Shown here in pieces: positions 62,471-64,000 of a stretch of DNA of 64,000 nt. The translations under genes and the position numbers were made by a program. Every line of letters starts with the position of its first letter. Position 1 is the stretch's first letter. This stretch comes from Stratiolaelaps scimitus (lineage: Eukaryota > Arthropoda > Arachnida > Mesostigmata > Laelapidae), in assembly GCA_019614645.1 (NCBI GenBank), contig JABWDB010000014.1, forward strand, positions 5,368,501-5,432,500, read 5' to 3'. A model generated the notes under the pieces. That model did no database searches, was not told where the DNA came from, and was given only the letters and a program-made list of their open reading frames with translations.

Positions 62471-64000
62471 TTGATGATCACAACCATCCACCCTCAACTT
62501 GGGATGCGTGTGTGTACGACACGAGTCTCAATATCAATCGTATCCTTGCGACGAAATCTCGACAACTCCTTCGTGGCAAACCCCGGGGCCGGATAGAGTA
62601 ATTGCGAACAACGAGCATTGACACCTCGGATTGGGCACTGCGATGCATAGGCGGGTTGGAAGCCCAAATGTCCTCGACAACGTCAACAGGCATTCATCGT
62701 GTCTGGGCGCAACCGATATAGACACCATCACTGCGACAATATCGATTGACGAGATTCGACAATTGCTGGATGGTCAGATACAAGATACTGTTACATATAT
62801 CAATTTTAATTCCATTGTTTTCCTTTAGCGCGTTGGTATGATCGAGACCTGATGAGGGTACGTGGACAGATGGTGTATATGGACGAGACGAATGTCGGCA
62901 AATCGCTATTTCTTACTGGAGCATTAATGGACGCATGGAACGAAGAACGGGATTGGCCGAACCGTATTTCAATCAGGCGAAACTTTTTCGATGGCATCGG
63001 CGGTTCTGGGCCGAGAACAGCTAGTCCCTGTGTCCCTGTCGCTATCTTGTAGACCTACAGATGACATTCGAAGGTGGTTCTTGTGTGCTGCCACAGGTAT
63101 TTGCATGCATTGAATGGCTACTTCAGCCAGTGTGAGATTTGACTACCAGCTCGGCATCGCCTTGTTGATTATCTGCCTACCGCATTTCAGATGCCTTATA
63201 GTCTTAAGTAGATAGTTAAGCTTGTTCAGCACGTTCTTCACAAAAACCCCAAAAAAACTGAATTCAGGATCCTGGAAGTTCTATTTCAGTATGCGGGTTT
63301 GTAGTACACTTGCCGGCTACAGAACACTTGCCGGAGCAGTTACACACCTTCCCTAGAGATCGAAGTAATGCCAAATGTAAAGCCGAATCCAGGAAAGCCT
63401 CTCAGCAAAGGATTGGTTTTAGCAGGTAGAGGCGTTTTGTCATCCACGTCAACCCAACTACACCGGATCGGCCTACTTTTATGTAGATTAGAATGTCTCC
63501 AGTGGTGTCCGTGCGTTTAACGAAAATGTCCTTCTCTCTAAAAGAAAAAGCATTCACATAGTACTGATCATCATCACGGCTGATCATGCATCATTTGTAT
63601 GCTTTGGCCGCGATGGCAACTTGTAGGGAAGGACGTCGGACTCACAGTTATCATCTGAGATCCCCATCTGAGAATCAGTGATTACTTTCAATCACTTGCT
63701 TGCCTCCCCCTGAAGTCGCCTCGCATCCAAACAATCATTTGACCTGCGTGGATCTCAATACGATAACTGTACTCAATCTGATCTCAATACGCATATCACC
63801 CACATCGAGGGGATACTGATTCTGAGAAGTATCAGCCGCTAGACAAAAACAATGTATGTATTCCAGGTATATAATCTCTCCAAACGCATTGTCCCTGCCA
63901 TATGATCTGAGCCATCCTATCTTATCCCCGTGGACGTGGCTAGAGACTCAAACTTGGCTAGAAATGGTATAATAACATTCATCACCTTTGTGCGGACGGA

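Larger units (their letters stand above)
58137..64000. other. Intergenic, repeats and hairpins, no recognisable gene
   Basis: Holds the GC-rich repeat copy at 59.3 kb and the two hairpins and LINE-like tail at 62.1-62.47 kb. Open frames stay under 131 codons. Those at 62631-63052 (two plus frames of about 65 codons) show no domain. Confidence 0.6.

Overview
This window looks like animal nuclear DNA, most likely from an arthropod. A mite or tick is possible, but nothing in the sequence proves it. The evidence is one multi-exon gene with standard GT-AG introns of 0.5-5.6 kb, many TA, TAA, GTT and CAG microsatellites, decayed LINE pieces, and a tRNA-derived SINE family. There are no operons, ribosome binding sites or dense coding of a bacterial kind.

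The one gene I can support lies on the minus strand from 37104 down to 25598. Five coding exons join with correct phases into a 226-residue Ras-superfamily GTPase with all five G motifs. Its closest resemblance is to the RASD/Dexras/Rhes and DIRAS branch (DTSG in place of DTAG, and Ser where Ras has Gln61). It ends in a possible prenylation box, CNVS. The first intron falls inside the P-loop. An acceptor site just upstream of the ATG implies at least one more 5' exon, which I could not place.

The flanks, 1-25.6 kb and 37.1-64 kb, are gene-poor and repeat-bearing. They hold: (1) six copies of one tRNA-derived SINE family, at 14.2, 17.5, 22.2, 34.6, 51.1 and 58.0 kb, the 34.6 kb piece sitting about 50 bases from a splice acceptor of the GTPase gene; (2) the 3' end of a non-LTR retrotransposon at 12.5-13.06 kb, whose tail resembles short sequences at 1.1 and 62.4 kb; (3) a roughly 180-base repeat in inverted orientation at 20.75 and 59.3 kb; (4) a 98-base direct duplication at 42.3 and 42.8 kb; (5) strong hairpins at 8.27 kb and 62.1-62.27 kb. 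GC-rich patches at 15.2, 20.8, 37.7-38.1, 49.6-50.3 and 54.5-55.3 kb carry overlapping open frames on both strands that match no family I recognise.

No rRNA gene, CRISPR array, complete transposon or intact canonical tRNA was seen. All repeat assignments come from comparison by eye within the window.
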